Positions 24,080 through 32,500 of a DNA stretch of 64,000 nucleotides are shown piece by piece. Within the stretch, counting starts at the first letter, position 1, and each line of letters opens with the position of its first letter. The position numbers and the translations under genes are program-made. Source of the DNA: Serinicoccus kebangsaanensis (GTDB lineage: Bacteria; Actinomycetota; Actinomycetes; Actinomycetales; Dermatophilaceae); assembly GCF_008919445.1 (NCBI RefSeq), contig NZ_VSLG01000003.1:1-64000 (forward strand), given 5' to 3'. The notes under the pieces are model-generated. The model was not told where the DNA came from. It ran no database searches and was given only the letters and a program-made list of their open reading frames with translations.

Positions 24080-25573
24080 ATGATCGTGGCGCACGACCTC
24101 GGCACGACGGGGGACAAGGCCTCGCTCCACGACGACGCCGGGCACACCCTGGCCACCTTCACCGCCGAGTACCCCACCCGCTTCGACGCGCACGGCGTCG
24201 CCGAGCAGGACCCGGAGCAGTGGTGGCAGGCCGTCGGCACCGCCACCCGGGGCCTGCTGGAGCAGACCGGCACCCCGAGCAGCGAGGTCCGGGGGGTCGG
24301 GCTCTCCGGGCAGATGATGGGTGCCGTCTTCCTGGACGGGGCCCATCACGTCACCCGACCCGCCATCATCTGGGCAGACCACCGCAGCGCGCCGCAGGCC
24401 GACCGGCTGCTGGCCGAGGTCGGGCAGGACACGGCATACCGCGAGCTGGGGCACCGGATCCACCCGACCTACACGCTGGCCAAGATGATGTGGGTGCGGG
24501 AGAACGAGCCCGAGGTGTGGGGGCGCACCCGCCACGTCTGCCTGGCCAAGGACTTCGTCGTCCATCGACTCACCGGGGTGCTCGTCACCGACCCCTCGGA
24601 CGCCTCCGGGACCGACGCCTTCGACCAGGTGGCCGGCCGGTGGTCGGCGCGGATGCTGGACGCGGCCGGTGTCGACGAGGGACTGCTCCCCGAGGTGGTG
24701 CCGTCGACGACGGTGGTCGGCGGGCTCACCCCGGAGGCCGCCGCGGCGACCGGTCTGGATGCCGGCACCCCCGTGGTCCTGGGCGGTGGCGACGGGCCGA
24801 TGGCGGCCGTGGGCGCGGGGGTCCTCACCGCCGACGACGCGGCCTACGCCTGCCTCGGCTCGTCGTCGTGGATCTCCTGCTCCTCGACCCGCCCGCTGCA
24901 CGACCCGGAGCTGCGGTCGATGACCTTCAACCACGTCGTCCCGGACCACTACGTGCCGACCGCCACGATGCAGGCCGGTGGCGCGAGCCTGAGCTGGGTG
25001 ATCGACCTGCTCGGCGGTGCCGGCGCCTACGACCGGCTGCTCTCGGAGGCCGCGCACGTGGCCGCCGCCGACGAGGGGTTGTTCTTCCTGCCCTACCTGC
25101 TCGGCGAGCGCTCGCCGAACTGGAACGCGGACGCCGCCGGCACCTTCGCCGGGCTGCAGCGCCACCACGGCCCGGCGCACCTGGTCCGCGCGGTGCTCGA
25201 GGGTGTCGCCTTCAACCTGAGGACCTGCATGGACGCCTTCACCGAGAACGGCGTGGGCATGGAGGCCGTGGACGTCATCGGTGGCGGCGCGCAGAGCGCG
25301 GTCTGGATGCAGGTGCTCGCCGACGTGTGGCAGGTCCCGGTGCGGCAACGCACCATCGTCGCCGACGCCAACAGCCTCGGTGCCGCGGTCACGGCCGCGG
25401 TCGGTCTCGACCTCGTCGACGGCTTCGACGTCGCCCGGACCCTGTCCTCCCTCACCGACGAGTTCACGCCCGACGCCACGCGTCGTGACCTGGCGGCGGC
25501 CCAGCACGAGGTCTTCCTGGGCGCCTACGACCGGCTCGAGCCCTGGTTCAGCACCCGGACGGTCACCCGGTGA
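24080..25573 (+). CDS. FGGY-family carbohydrate kinase, xylulokinase-like
   Basis: A 497-residue FGGY kinase with N-terminal HDLGTTGDKASLH, SGQMMGAVF and IIWADHRS motifs, the GGGDGPMAAVGAG loop and C-terminal VIGGGAQSAVW. It resembles the xylulokinase branch and would phosphorylate a ketose or a sugar acid. ATG 24080 follows AGGAGAGA. It is the first gene of a five-gene enzyme operon in which almost every junction overlaps, so the pathway begins with phosphorylation. The position HDLGTTGDK, where many relatives have GTS/GTxxxK, retains the needed Gly-Thr and Lys. Confidence 0.82.
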   Translation: MIVAHDLGTTGDKASLHDDAGHTLATFTAEYPTRFDAHGVAEQDPEQWWQAVGTATRGLLEQTGTPSSEVRGVGLSGQMMGAVFLDGAHHVTRPAIIWADHRSAPQADRLLAEVGQDTAYRELGHRIHPTYTLAKMMWVRENEPEVWGRTRHVCLAKDFVVHRLTGVLVTDPSDASGTDAFDQVAGRWSARMLDAAGVDEGLLPEVVPSTTVVGGLTPEAAAATGLDAGTPVVLGGGDGPMAAVGAGVLTADDAAYACLGSSSWISCSSTRPLHDPELRSMTFNHVVPDHYVPTATMQAGGASLSWVIDLLGGAGAYDRLLSEAAHVAAADEGLFFLPYLLGERSPNWNADAAGTFAGLQRHHGPAHLVRAVLEGVAFNLRTCMDAFTENGVGMEAVDVIGGGAQSAVWMQVLADVWQVPVRQRTIVADANSLGAAVTAAVGLDLVDGFDVARTLSSLTDEFTPDATRRDLAAAQHEVFLGAYDRLEPWFSTRTVTR

Positions 25574-26541
25574 GCGCCACCGTCCTCGTCACCTCGCGGT
25601 CCTTCTCCTCCGGCTCCCTCGACCTCGTCGGCCGCCTGGAGGAGGCCGGCCTCCGGGTGGTGCGGGGTCCGGCGGACCACGACCTCGCCTCGCTCGGGGC
25701 CTACCTCGTGGACGCGACCGCCTGGATCGCCGGCACCGGCCCGGTCACCGACCAGCACCTGGAGCGGGCCCCCGGGCTGCGCGTGCTCGCGCGCTACGGC
25801 GTCGGGGTGGACGCGGTCGACCTCGCCGCCGCCGCCCGCCGCGGGGTCACCGTCACCAACACGCCCGGGGCGAACACCGAGGCGGTGGCCGAGCACGCGC
25901 TCGCCCTGCTCCTCGCGGTGCTGCGCTCCGTGCCCGCGGGAGACCGTCGGGTCCGGGACGCCGACTGGAGCGTCACGAGGGGACGGCAGCTGGCGGGGTC
26001 CACCGCCGGCGTGGTGGGGCTGGGTCGCATCGGGCGCGCGGTCGCCGCGCGGCTGGCCGCGCTGGGCTGCACCGTCCTCGCCCACGACCCCTGGCTGTCC
26101 GACGATGAGGTGCGCTCGGCCGGGCCGGAGCCCACGACGCTGGACGAGCTGGTGCAGGAGTGCGACGTCGTGTCGCTGCACGCACCCGGCGGACGGACGC
26201 TCGTGGACCCGACCTGGACCGGCGCCAGCCGCCCCGGTCAGGTGCTGGTCAACACCGCCCGCGCCGACCTGGTCGACGAGGCCGCCGTCGCCGCCGGGTT
26301 GGCCTCCGGTCGGCTGGGTGGGTATGCCGCGGACACGCTGGTCTCCGAGTCCGGCAGCGCGACCTCCCCGCTCCTGGAGGCCGCCCTGGCCGACCGCGTG
26401 GTCCTCACCCCGCACCTGGGCGCCCAGACCACCGAGGCGGTCGACCTCATGGGCTCGATGGCCGTCGCAGCCGTCCTCGACGTCCTGCAGGGACGCGAAC
26501 CCGCGCACCCGGTGCCCACCCGGGCGGGGAACACCCGATGA
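25570..26541 (+). CDS. D-isomer-specific 2-hydroxyacid dehydrogenase
   Basis: A 323-residue NAD-dependent dehydrogenase. The cofactor fold shows GVVGLGRIGRAVAARL with a downstream Asp in HDPW; catalytic Arg lies in NTARADLVDE and His in LTPHLGAQTTE. YGVGVDAVDL and NTPGANTEAVAEHAL are family landmarks of the phosphoglycerate-dehydrogenase group. GTG 25570 overlaps the kinase stop (GTGA). It probably oxidises or reduces a phosphorylated 2-hydroxy acid in this pathway; the substrate is unknown. Confidence 0.85.
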   Translation: MSATVLVTSRSFSSGSLDLVGRLEEAGLRVVRGPADHDLASLGAYLVDATAWIAGTGPVTDQHLERAPGLRVLARYGVGVDAVDLAAAARRGVTVTNTPGANTEAVAEHALALLLAVLRSVPAGDRRVRDADWSVTRGRQLAGSTAGVVGLGRIGRAVAARLAALGCTVLAHDPWLSDDEVRSAGPEPTTLDELVQECDVVSLHAPGGRTLVDPTWTGASRPGQVLVNTARADLVDEAAVAAGLASGRLGGYAADTLVSESGSATSPLLEAALADRVVLTPHLGAQTTEAVDLMGSMAVAAVLDVLQGREPAHPVPTRAGNTR

Positions 26542-27440
26542 CCGCGCGGATGAGGTTCGTCGGCGTCACCACGGGCTCCTCGTCGATCATGCGCCTCTTC
26601 CCGGTCTGGTCCGAGCTGCTCGGCCTGGACGCCGAGCTGGTCGGGCTGGACATCCCGCTCGACGCACCGGCCGCCTCCTACCGCGCCGCGATGCGCGAGA
26701 TGCAGGAGGACCCGGACTGCGTCGGCGCCCTGGTGACCACCCACAAGATCGCGCTGCTGGACGCGACCCGCGACATGTTCGACGACCTCGACCCGTTCGC
26801 CGCGGCCGTCGGGGAGGTGTCGTCGATCGCCTTCGGTCCGGCCGGGACCCGGGGCGCCGCCAAGGACCCGGTGACCGCCGGCCTGGCGCTCGAGGAGTTC
26901 CTCGACCCGGGCCACTTCGCGGCCGGCGGGCACGTCCTGTGCCTCGGCGCCGGCGGCGCGGGCACCGCCCTGGGGTGGTACCTCGCGCAGCGCACGGACC
27001 GCACCGGCCCGCTCACCTTCGTCGACCCCGCCCCGGAGCGGCTGGAGCACCTCCGGGCCACCCTGACCGCCCGCTGGCCGGACCTCGACCTGCGCACGAG
27101 GCTCCTGGACGAGACCGACGTGTCCGACCTGCTGCGCTCGCTGCCGCCGGCCAGCCTGGTCGTCAACGCCACCGGGCTGGGCAAGGACCGTCCGGGCAGC
27201 CCGGTGCCGGACGGCGCCACCTTCCCCCGGGGCGCGGTGGTGTGGGAGCTGAACTACCGCGGCAGCCTGGAGTTCCTGCACCAGGCACGCGCCCAGCAGG
27301 CCGGGCAGGGCCTCACCGTCGTGGACGGCTGGCGCTACTTCATCCACGGGTGGACCCAGGTGATCTCCGAGGTGTTCGGGGTCGACATGCCCCCCGAGAC
27401 GGTCCAGACGCTGGCGCAGGCCGCGAGGACCTCACCGTGA
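26538..27440 (+). CDS. Shikimate/quinate-dehydrogenase-like oxidoreductase
   Basis: A 300-residue protein of the shikimate dehydrogenase fold, but divergent. SSSIMRLFP replaces the usual substrate motif SxSxxxHN, while the catalytic Lys in VTTHKIAL and Asp in AKDPVTAG are kept. The nucleotide-binding loop is CLGAGGAGTALGWYL. Its location in a sugar operon, away from aromatic-biosynthesis genes, argues that it oxidises a sugar-derived polyhydroxy substrate instead of shikimate. ATG 26538 overlaps the previous stop (ATGA). I know no characterised member with this context. Confidence 0.72.
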   Translation: MTARMRFVGVTTGSSSIMRLFPVWSELLGLDAELVGLDIPLDAPAASYRAAMREMQEDPDCVGALVTTHKIALLDATRDMFDDLDPFAAAVGEVSSIAFGPAGTRGAAKDPVTAGLALEEFLDPGHFAAGGHVLCLGAGGAGTALGWYLAQRTDRTGPLTFVDPAPERLEHLRATLTARWPDLDLRTRLLDETDVSDLLRSLPPASLVVNATGLGKDRPGSPVPDGATFPRGAVVWELNYRGSLEFLHQARAQQAGQGLTVVDGWRYFIHGWTQVISEVFGVDMPPETVQTLAQAARTSP

Positions 27441-28411
27441 CCGGCGTCGTCCGCACGGTGCTCGGCGACATCGCTCCGGACGCGCTCGGGCCCACCGACT
27501 ACCACGAGCACCTCTTCCAGGTGACCCCGCTGCTGCCCGGTGAGGACCTCGACGACGAGGACGCCAGCCGCGCCGAGGCGGCCGCACTGCTCGCCTCGGG
27601 CGCGAGCGCGATGGTCGAGGCGACGCCCACGGGTCTGGGCCGGCGCCCGCAGGCGGTCGCCCGCATCTCCAGGGACACCGGCCTGCACGTCGTCCACACC
27701 ACCGGGCTGCACCGGCACGCCCACTACCCGGGGCCGCACCAGCCCACCGAGCTGTCCCGGTCGGACCTGCTGTCCCGCTTCCGCGCCGACCTGCTCGTCG
27801 GGATGGACGACACCGCCGTCCGAGCGGGTCTGCTCAAGGCCGGGGTCGGCTACTGGTCCGCGGACGAGGTGGAGCGCACGGTGCTGGACGCGGTGGGGCA
27901 GCTGGCGGCCGAGACGGGGGCACCGGTGATGGTCCACCTGGAGCACGGCAGCGCCGCCCACAAGGTCCTGGACCTGCTCGACGAGAGCGGCTGCCCGCCC
28001 GACCGCGTCGCGCTCGCGCACGTGGACCGCAACCCCGACCCCGGGCTGCATCTCGAGCTGGCGGCGCGGGGCGCCTACCTGGGGTACGACGGGGCGGCCC
28101 GGCACCAGCGCTGGCCCGACTCGATGCTCCTCGACTGCCTGGCCGAGGTCGTCGCCGGCGGAGGCGGGCGGCGGCTGCTGCTCGGCGGGGACGTCGCCCG
28201 GCGATCCCGCTACGTCTCCTACGGTGGTATGCCCGGCCTCGCCTACCTCTTCGACCGCTTCGTCCCGCGGGTCCGGGCCCGGGTGGGCGACGAGGCGACC
28301 GACCAGATCCTCACCGAGAACCCGGCCCGCTGGCTGAGCTGGGAACCCGGACCCGCCCCCCGGCACCGTCCAGAGAAAGGCTCCGTGGTCCATGACCAGC
28401 ACCGAGGTTGA
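27437..28411 (+). CDS. Phosphotriesterase-related lactonase
   Basis: A 324-residue TIM-barrel metal hydrolase of the phosphotriesterase family. The binuclear site is readable: HxH in DYHEHLF, a bridging Glu in AMVEATP (Glu instead of carboxylated Lys), His in VHLEHG, His in ALAHVDRNPD and Asp in LLGGDVARRS. Related bacterial enzymes hydrolyse aldonolactones or phosphorylated lactones. Downstream of a kinase and two dehydrogenases it would open a phospho-lactone. GTG 27437 overlaps the upstream stop, and its 3' end overlaps the aldolase gene by 20 bases. Confidence 0.82.
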   Translation: MTGVVRTVLGDIAPDALGPTDYHEHLFQVTPLLPGEDLDDEDASRAEAAALLASGASAMVEATPTGLGRRPQAVARISRDTGLHVVHTTGLHRHAHYPGPHQPTELSRSDLLSRFRADLLVGMDDTAVRAGLLKAGVGYWSADEVERTVLDAVGQLAAETGAPVMVHLEHGSAAHKVLDLLDESGCPPDRVALAHVDRNPDPGLHLELAARGAYLGYDGAARHQRWPDSMLLDCLAEVVAGGGGRRLLLGGDVARRSRYVSYGGMPGLAYLFDRFVPRVRARVGDEATDQILTENPARWLSWEPGPAPRHRPEKGSVVHDQHRG

Positions 28412-29042
28412 CGCCCCGTCCGCGATGGTGGACCTGATGCACCGCGGACCGGTGATCCCGGTCGTGGTGATCGACGACGCCGCCACGGCGGTCCCGTTGG
28501 CACGCGCCCTCGCCCGCGGCGGTGTGCAGGTCGTCGAGATCACGCTGCGGACCAGCGCGGCGCTGGACGCGATCCGACGGATCTCCCACGAGGTCACGGA
28601 CGTGGTGGTCGGCGCGGGGACGGTCACCTCGCCCTGGCAGGCGGAGGAGGCCGCACGCGCCGGAGCCGAGTTCCTCGTCACGCCCGGCGGCCCTGCCGGG
28701 CTGGTCGACGCCGCACTGGGCACCGGGCTGCCGGTGCTCCCCGGAGCGACCTCGCTCACCGAGATGATGACGCTGCTGGACCGCGGCCTGCGGGCGCTCA
28801 AGTTCTTCCCCGCGGTCCCGGCCGGGGGCGCCCCCTACCTCGCGGCGGTGCACGGTCCCCTCCCCCAGGCCGTCTTCTGCCCCACCGGTGGCATCACCGC
28901 CGACACGGCGGGCACCTTCCTGACGCTGCCGAACGTCGCCTGCGTCGGCGGGTCCTGGCTGACCCCCGCGACGGCGCTGGCCGAGCGCGACTGGGACCGG
29001 GTGACCGCCCTCGCCACCACCGCCGCCTCGCTCCGGAGCTGA
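28392..29042 (+). CDS. KDPG/KHG-family aldolase (2-keto-3-deoxy acid cleavage)
   Basis: A 216-residue class I aldolase of the Eda family: IPVVVIDDAATAVPLARAL, EITLRTSAALDAIR with the catalytic-site Glu, VGAGTVTS, and Schiff-base Lys in LKFFPAVPAGG. It would split a 2-keto-3-deoxy (phospho)aldonate into pyruvate and an aldehyde, a logical last step of the operon. AGAAAGG precedes the ATG. No dehydratase is evident between lactonase and aldolase, so either an enzyme elsewhere supplies it or the chemistry differs. Confidence 0.86.
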   Translation: MTSTEVDAPSAMVDLMHRGPVIPVVVIDDAATAVPLARALARGGVQVVEITLRTSAALDAIRRISHEVTDVVVGAGTVTSPWQAEEAARAGAEFLVTPGGPAGLVDAALGTGLPVLPGATSLTEMMTLLDRGLRALKFFPAVPAGGAPYLAAVHGPLPQAVFCPTGGITADTAGTFLTLPNVACVGGSWLTPATALAERDWDRVTALATTAASLRS

Positions 29043-29047
29043 TCGCC

Positions 29048-29851
29048 ATGACCGCCGAGCCCGAGACCCCGCCGAGCGGCACGATCGACCGCAGCGCGTC
29101 GACGCCGTACTACCTGCAGCTCAAGCACATCCTGCAGGACCAGGTGAGCAGTGGGCTGCTGCGCCCGGGTGACCAGCTGGAGGGGGAGCACGACCTCGGC
29201 CGGCGGTACGGCGTGTCCCGTCCCGTCGTGCGCCAGGCGCTGGCGGAGCTGCACCGCGAGAACGTGCTCGAACGGGTCCGGGGCCGCGGCACCTTCGTCG
29301 CCGAGCCACGGACCTCCCAGAGCCTGGTCCAGTTCGTCCACGGGCTCTACGACGACGTCGCGGCCCTCGGCAGGACGCTGCGCAGCGAGGTCCGCCGGTT
29401 CACCGTCGAGCCCGCCGACCACGACCTCGGGCTCCGTCTCGGGGTGGACCTCGACACACCGGTCATCGCCCTGGAGAGACTCCGCTTCGTCGACGACGAG
29501 CCCTGGGTCTACACCATCAGCCACGTCCCGTTCGCCCTCGCCCCCGACCTGCTCACGCACGACCTCACCCGGCTCTCGCTCTACCACCTGCTGCAGGAGG
29601 TCTACGGCCTGCAGATCGAGCGCAGCGACCGCGTCGTGGAGGCCCAGGCCGCCGACACCGAGCTGGCCAAGGACCTGCGCATCCCACCCGGCGGACCGGT
29701 GCTCAAGCTGACCAGCGTGAGCTTCACCACCGACGGGACGCCCCTGGAGACCTTCGTGGCCTACCACCGGGCCGACCGGTCCCGGTTCGAGGTGAGCCTC
29801 ACCCGCTCGGAGCAGGGTGGACCCTCTCACCCGGTCGTGCGGATCGTCTGA
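29048..29851 (+). CDS. GntR-family regulator, HutC/UTRA type
   Basis: A 267-residue transcription factor: N-terminal winged helix (about residues 20-85, YYLQLKHILQDQVSSGLL and RRYGVSRPVVRQALAEL) and a C-terminal UTRA ligand-binding domain (about 100-260). It lies 5 bases after the aldolase gene as the last gene of the operon, so it is probably autoregulated. UTRA regulators sense sugars or sugar phosphates and bind short palindromes; the TGTCATGACA pair upstream of the operon is the likely target. Confidence 0.88.
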   Translation: MTAEPETPPSGTIDRSASTPYYLQLKHILQDQVSSGLLRPGDQLEGEHDLGRRYGVSRPVVRQALAELHRENVLERVRGRGTFVAEPRTSQSLVQFVHGLYDDVAALGRTLRSEVRRFTVEPADHDLGLRLGVDLDTPVIALERLRFVDDEPWVYTISHVPFALAPDLLTHDLTRLSLYHLLQEVYGLQIERSDRVVEAQAADTELAKDLRIPPGGPVLKLTSVSFTTDGTPLETFVAYHRADRSRFEVSLTRSEQGGPSHPVVRIV

Positions 29852-29922
29852 CCCCACGCCGCGGACCCCCGCTGCGGCACGACCTGCACCACGGCGACGG
29901 GCGACATACCTAGGATGCCGTC

Positions 29923-30669
29923 ATGTCCCTGACCGACCAGGCGATCCTCAGGATCAAGGAGATGATCATCTCCGGCGAGCTGGGACCGGGCGACCGGTTG
30001 CCGCCGGAGCAGGAGCTCAGCGAGCGGCTCGGGCTCTCCCGCAACTCCCTGCGGGAGGCGGTCAAGGCGCTGTCCATGTTCCGCGTCGTCGACGTGCGCC
30101 GCGGCGACGGCACCTATGTGACGAGCCTGCGCCCCTCGCTGCTCACGGACGCCCTGGGGTTCGTGGTGGACCTGCACCAGGACAGCAGCGTCCTGGAGCT
30201 GATGGAGGTCCGCCGGGTGCTGGAGGCGGCCGCGGTCCGCCGCGCCGCCGCACGCATCAGCGACGCGCAGCTGCAGGAGCTGTGGGCCTCCATCCCGGAC
30301 GCCGAGGGCCTGGACCCCGAGGACCTGGTGAGCGCCGACCTCACCTTCCACCGGCTGCTCGCGGTGGCGTCCGGCAACGACTACCTCGTGGGGATGCTGG
30401 ACGGACTGTCGGCGAGCACCGTCCGAGCCCGGGTGTGGCGCAGCCTCACCGAGGAGGGCGCGGTGGAGCGGACGATCCGGGAGCACGAGGCGATCCTGCG
30501 CGCGCTCGAGGCGCACGACAGCGAGCTGGCGGAGGCGAGCCTGGTCGCCCACATCGGCGGGGTCGAGGCGTGGCTGAGGCACACCCTCGCCACCGAGGAA
30601 CGCGCGTCCCAGGCGGCGCTGCTGGACGGCGACGGCGACGAGCAGCCGCTCCCCGAAGGACCGGGCTGA
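29923..30669 (+). CDS. GntR-family regulator, FadR/FCD type
   Basis: A 248-residue regulator with an N-terminal winged helix (ILRIKEMIISGELGPGDRLP, LGLSRNSLREAVKAL) and an all-helical FCD domain. Metal/ligand residues are plausible in ADLTFHRLLA and REHEAILRALEAHD. FCD regulators of sugar-acid pathways sense small carboxylates. It is a good candidate for the factor that binds the ACATCSGATGT-like sites at 17589, 22862 and 32408, though this is only inferred from proximity. It ends 15 bases before the convergent aldolase gene. Confidence 0.88.
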   Translation: MSLTDQAILRIKEMIISGELGPGDRLPPEQELSERLGLSRNSLREAVKALSMFRVVDVRRGDGTYVTSLRPSLLTDALGFVVDLHQDSSVLELMEVRRVLEAAAVRRAAARISDAQLQELWASIPDAEGLDPEDLVSADLTFHRLLAVASGNDYLVGMLDGLSASTVRARVWRSLTEEGAVERTIREHEAILRALEAHDSELAEASLVAHIGGVEAWLRHTLATEERASQAALLDGDGDEQPLPEGPG

Positions 30670-30684
30670 CCGCGGGCCGTCGCG

Positions 30685-31332
30685 TCAGCGGGAGGCGGCT
30701 GCCCGCGCGTCGCTCTCGAAGTCGGCGACCGCCCGCGCGGTGAGCTCGTCCTCCACCACCGCGCGGGCCACGGCCTCACCCAGGGTGAAGTCCGGCACCC
30801 CGGCCGCGGCCAGCCGCGCCACGTCGTCGGCCGAGCGCAGCGATGCCGCCAGGATCCGGGTGGGCTCGGACCCGATCGCCTGCTGCATCTGGATCACCGC
30901 CTCCACGCCCGGGCGGCCCGCGTCGGTCATCCGGCCGACGTAGGGGGCGACCCCGGCGAGCCCCAGGTCCCGCGCCAGCACGGCCTGGACCGGGTGGTAC
31001 ACCGCCGTGAGGAGGATCGGCACGCCGTCCCGCGCGAGGGTGGACGCGGCCGCGAGCCCCGCTGCCGAGGCCGGGACCTTGACCGTCACCGGGCCGAGCT
31101 CGAGCAGCCGCTGCGCCGACGCGAGCATCTGCGCCGTCTCCGTGCCGAGCACCTGGGCGTAGATCGACCCCACGCCCAGATCCCGCAGGGAGCGGTAGAG
31201 CTCGGGCAGGTCGTCCTGGGCCAGTCCCGCCCGGGACAGGATGGTGGGGTTGGTCGTCACCCCGCGGAAGACCCCGGTGGGCCACAGCTCCTCGACGAGG
31301 GCGAGGTCGGCGGAGTCGATGTACAGGCCCAT
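30685..31332 (-). CDS. Transaldolase-like / fructose-6-phosphate aldolase family protein
   Basis: A 215-residue protein matching the short FSA/TalC branch in length. The motif GVTTNPTIL and the Schiff-base Lys85 in PVTVKVPAS are present; Lys85 is the catalytic residue number known for E. coli FSA. Such enzymes cleave or form C3-C4 bonds of ketose phosphates, or use dihydroxyacetone. It follows the Gfo/Idh dehydrogenase gene in a two-gene operon under the 32408 operator and could cleave a fuculose-type product. Confidence 0.85.
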   Translation of the reverse strand: MGLYIDSADLALVEELWPTGVFRGVTTNPTILSRAGLAQDDLPELYRSLRDLGVGSIYAQVLGTETAQMLASAQRLLELGPVTVKVPASAAGLAAASTLARDGVPILLTAVYHPVQAVLARDLGLAGVAPYVGRMTDAGRPGVEAVIQMQQAIGSEPTRILAASLRSADDVARLAAAGVPDFTLGEAVARAVVEDELTARAVADFESDARAAASR

Positions 31333-31379
31333 GGGCGCTCCTAGGGTCGTGGTCGTCGCGGGACGGGTCGGGTCGGCGG

Positions 31380-32363
31380 TCAGGTCGGTGCGATGGTCGC
31401 GGCGAGCCGGGAGACGGTGCGGACGGTCCGCCCGGTGAGCTCCCAGGACGGCTCGTCCCGCTCCCCCCGCGCCACCTGACGGGCGAAGGCGCGCACCTGC
31501 TCGGCGTACTGGTCGCCCTCGCAGGACAGCTCCCGCCGACCGCGCTCGTCCTCGACCACGAGGGTCGCGACGCCGCCGTGGCGGTCCGCGCGGAAGACGT
31601 CGGTCAGCGTGACCGCACCCCGGGTGCCGATGACGGTGGCCGAGTTGCGGAACGGGGCATCGAAGCTGCAGTCGAAGGTCGCCAGGACCGGGCCGTACCG
31701 CAGCGCTGCCGCGAGCCGGGTCTCCACCCCGTCCGGACGGTCACGGGAGGACACGGTCGAGACCTCGTCGGGCTCGGCGCCGGTCAGCATCCCGAACAGG
31801 TCGACGCAGTAGCAGCCCAGGTCCCGGAGGCTGCCGCCCCCCAGCGACGGGTCGAGCCTGATGTCGTCGGCGCCGTCGCGCCGGTCCAGGTCGAAGTGCA
31901 GGCGCGCCTCGAGGGCGACGAGGTCACCGAGACCGCCCTCGGAGCAGAGTCCGCGCAACGTCTCCAGCTGCGGGTGGTGGCGATACATGAAGGCCTCGGC
32001 CACGACGACCCCGGCGGCCTCGGCGGCCCGCTCGACGCCCTCCAGCTGCGCCGGCCCCATGACCATCGGCTTCTCGCACAGCACGTGCTTGCCGGCGGCG
32101 GCGGCACGCTCCACCCACGCCGCGTGCTCGGTGTTCGGCAGCGCGACGTAGACGGCGTCGACCCCGGCGTCGGCGAGGAGCTCCTCGTGCGAGTCGTAGG
32201 CCCGACCGATCCCCAGCCGCCGGGCATACCCGGGTGCGCGCCCGCTGGCGCTGCTCACGGCGACGACGTCGCCCGCACCGGACCGACGGATCGCCGGGAT
32301 CACCTGCTCCTCGGCGATGCGCGCCGCTCCCAGGACACCCCAGGCCAGGTGGCTGTCGGACAT
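31380..32363 (-). CDS. Gfo/Idh/MocA-family sugar dehydrogenase
   Basis: A 327-residue NAD(P)-dependent oxidoreductase: N-terminal Rossmann motif GVLGAARIAEEQVIPA, the family signature HVLCEKPMV with the catalytic Lys, and a C-terminal alpha/beta substrate domain containing GGGSLRDLGCYCVD. It oxidises a hydroxyl of a sugar, inositol or related substrate. ATG 32363 is chosen over the ATG at 32411 because GGAGGAG lies directly upstream, and the longer frame would run into the operator. Confidence 0.87.
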   Translation of the reverse strand: MSDSHLAWGVLGAARIAEEQVIPAIRRSGAGDVVAVSSASGRAPGYARRLGIGRAYDSHEELLADAGVDAVYVALPNTEHAAWVERAAAAGKHVLCEKPMVMGPAQLEGVERAAEAAGVVVAEAFMYRHHPQLETLRGLCSEGGLGDLVALEARLHFDLDRRDGADDIRLDPSLGGGSLRDLGCYCVDLFGMLTGAEPDEVSTVSSRDRPDGVETRLAAALRYGPVLATFDCSFDAPFRNSATVIGTRGAVTLTDVFRADRHGGVATLVVEDERGRRELSCEGDQYAEQVRAFARQVARGERDEPSWELTGRTVRTVSRLAATIAPT

Positions 32364-32407
32364 GATCTCCTCCACGGGCCGGGGCATGGCCGACCTGACG
32401 GAGGCAG

Positions 32408-32423
32408 CCATCGGATGTTTGAC
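32408..32423. promoter_or_regulatory. Operator in the divergent gap of the dehydrogenase and kinase genes
   Basis: CCATCGGATGTTTGAC contains the same core as the fucD site (one mismatch in ACATCGGATGT), and its ATGTTTGAC is the exact reverse complement of GTCAAACAT at 17584-17592. It lies 45 bases upstream of the minus-strand dehydrogenase start and 78 bases upstream of the plus-strand kinase start, so it may control both. Confidence 0.55.
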
Positions 32424-32500
32424 TACAGTCTAGCGAGAGGCGTGATCGACATCGCCAGGCGCCCGAGGGCCGGCAGGCCCGCTCGATGAGGAGGAAACCC

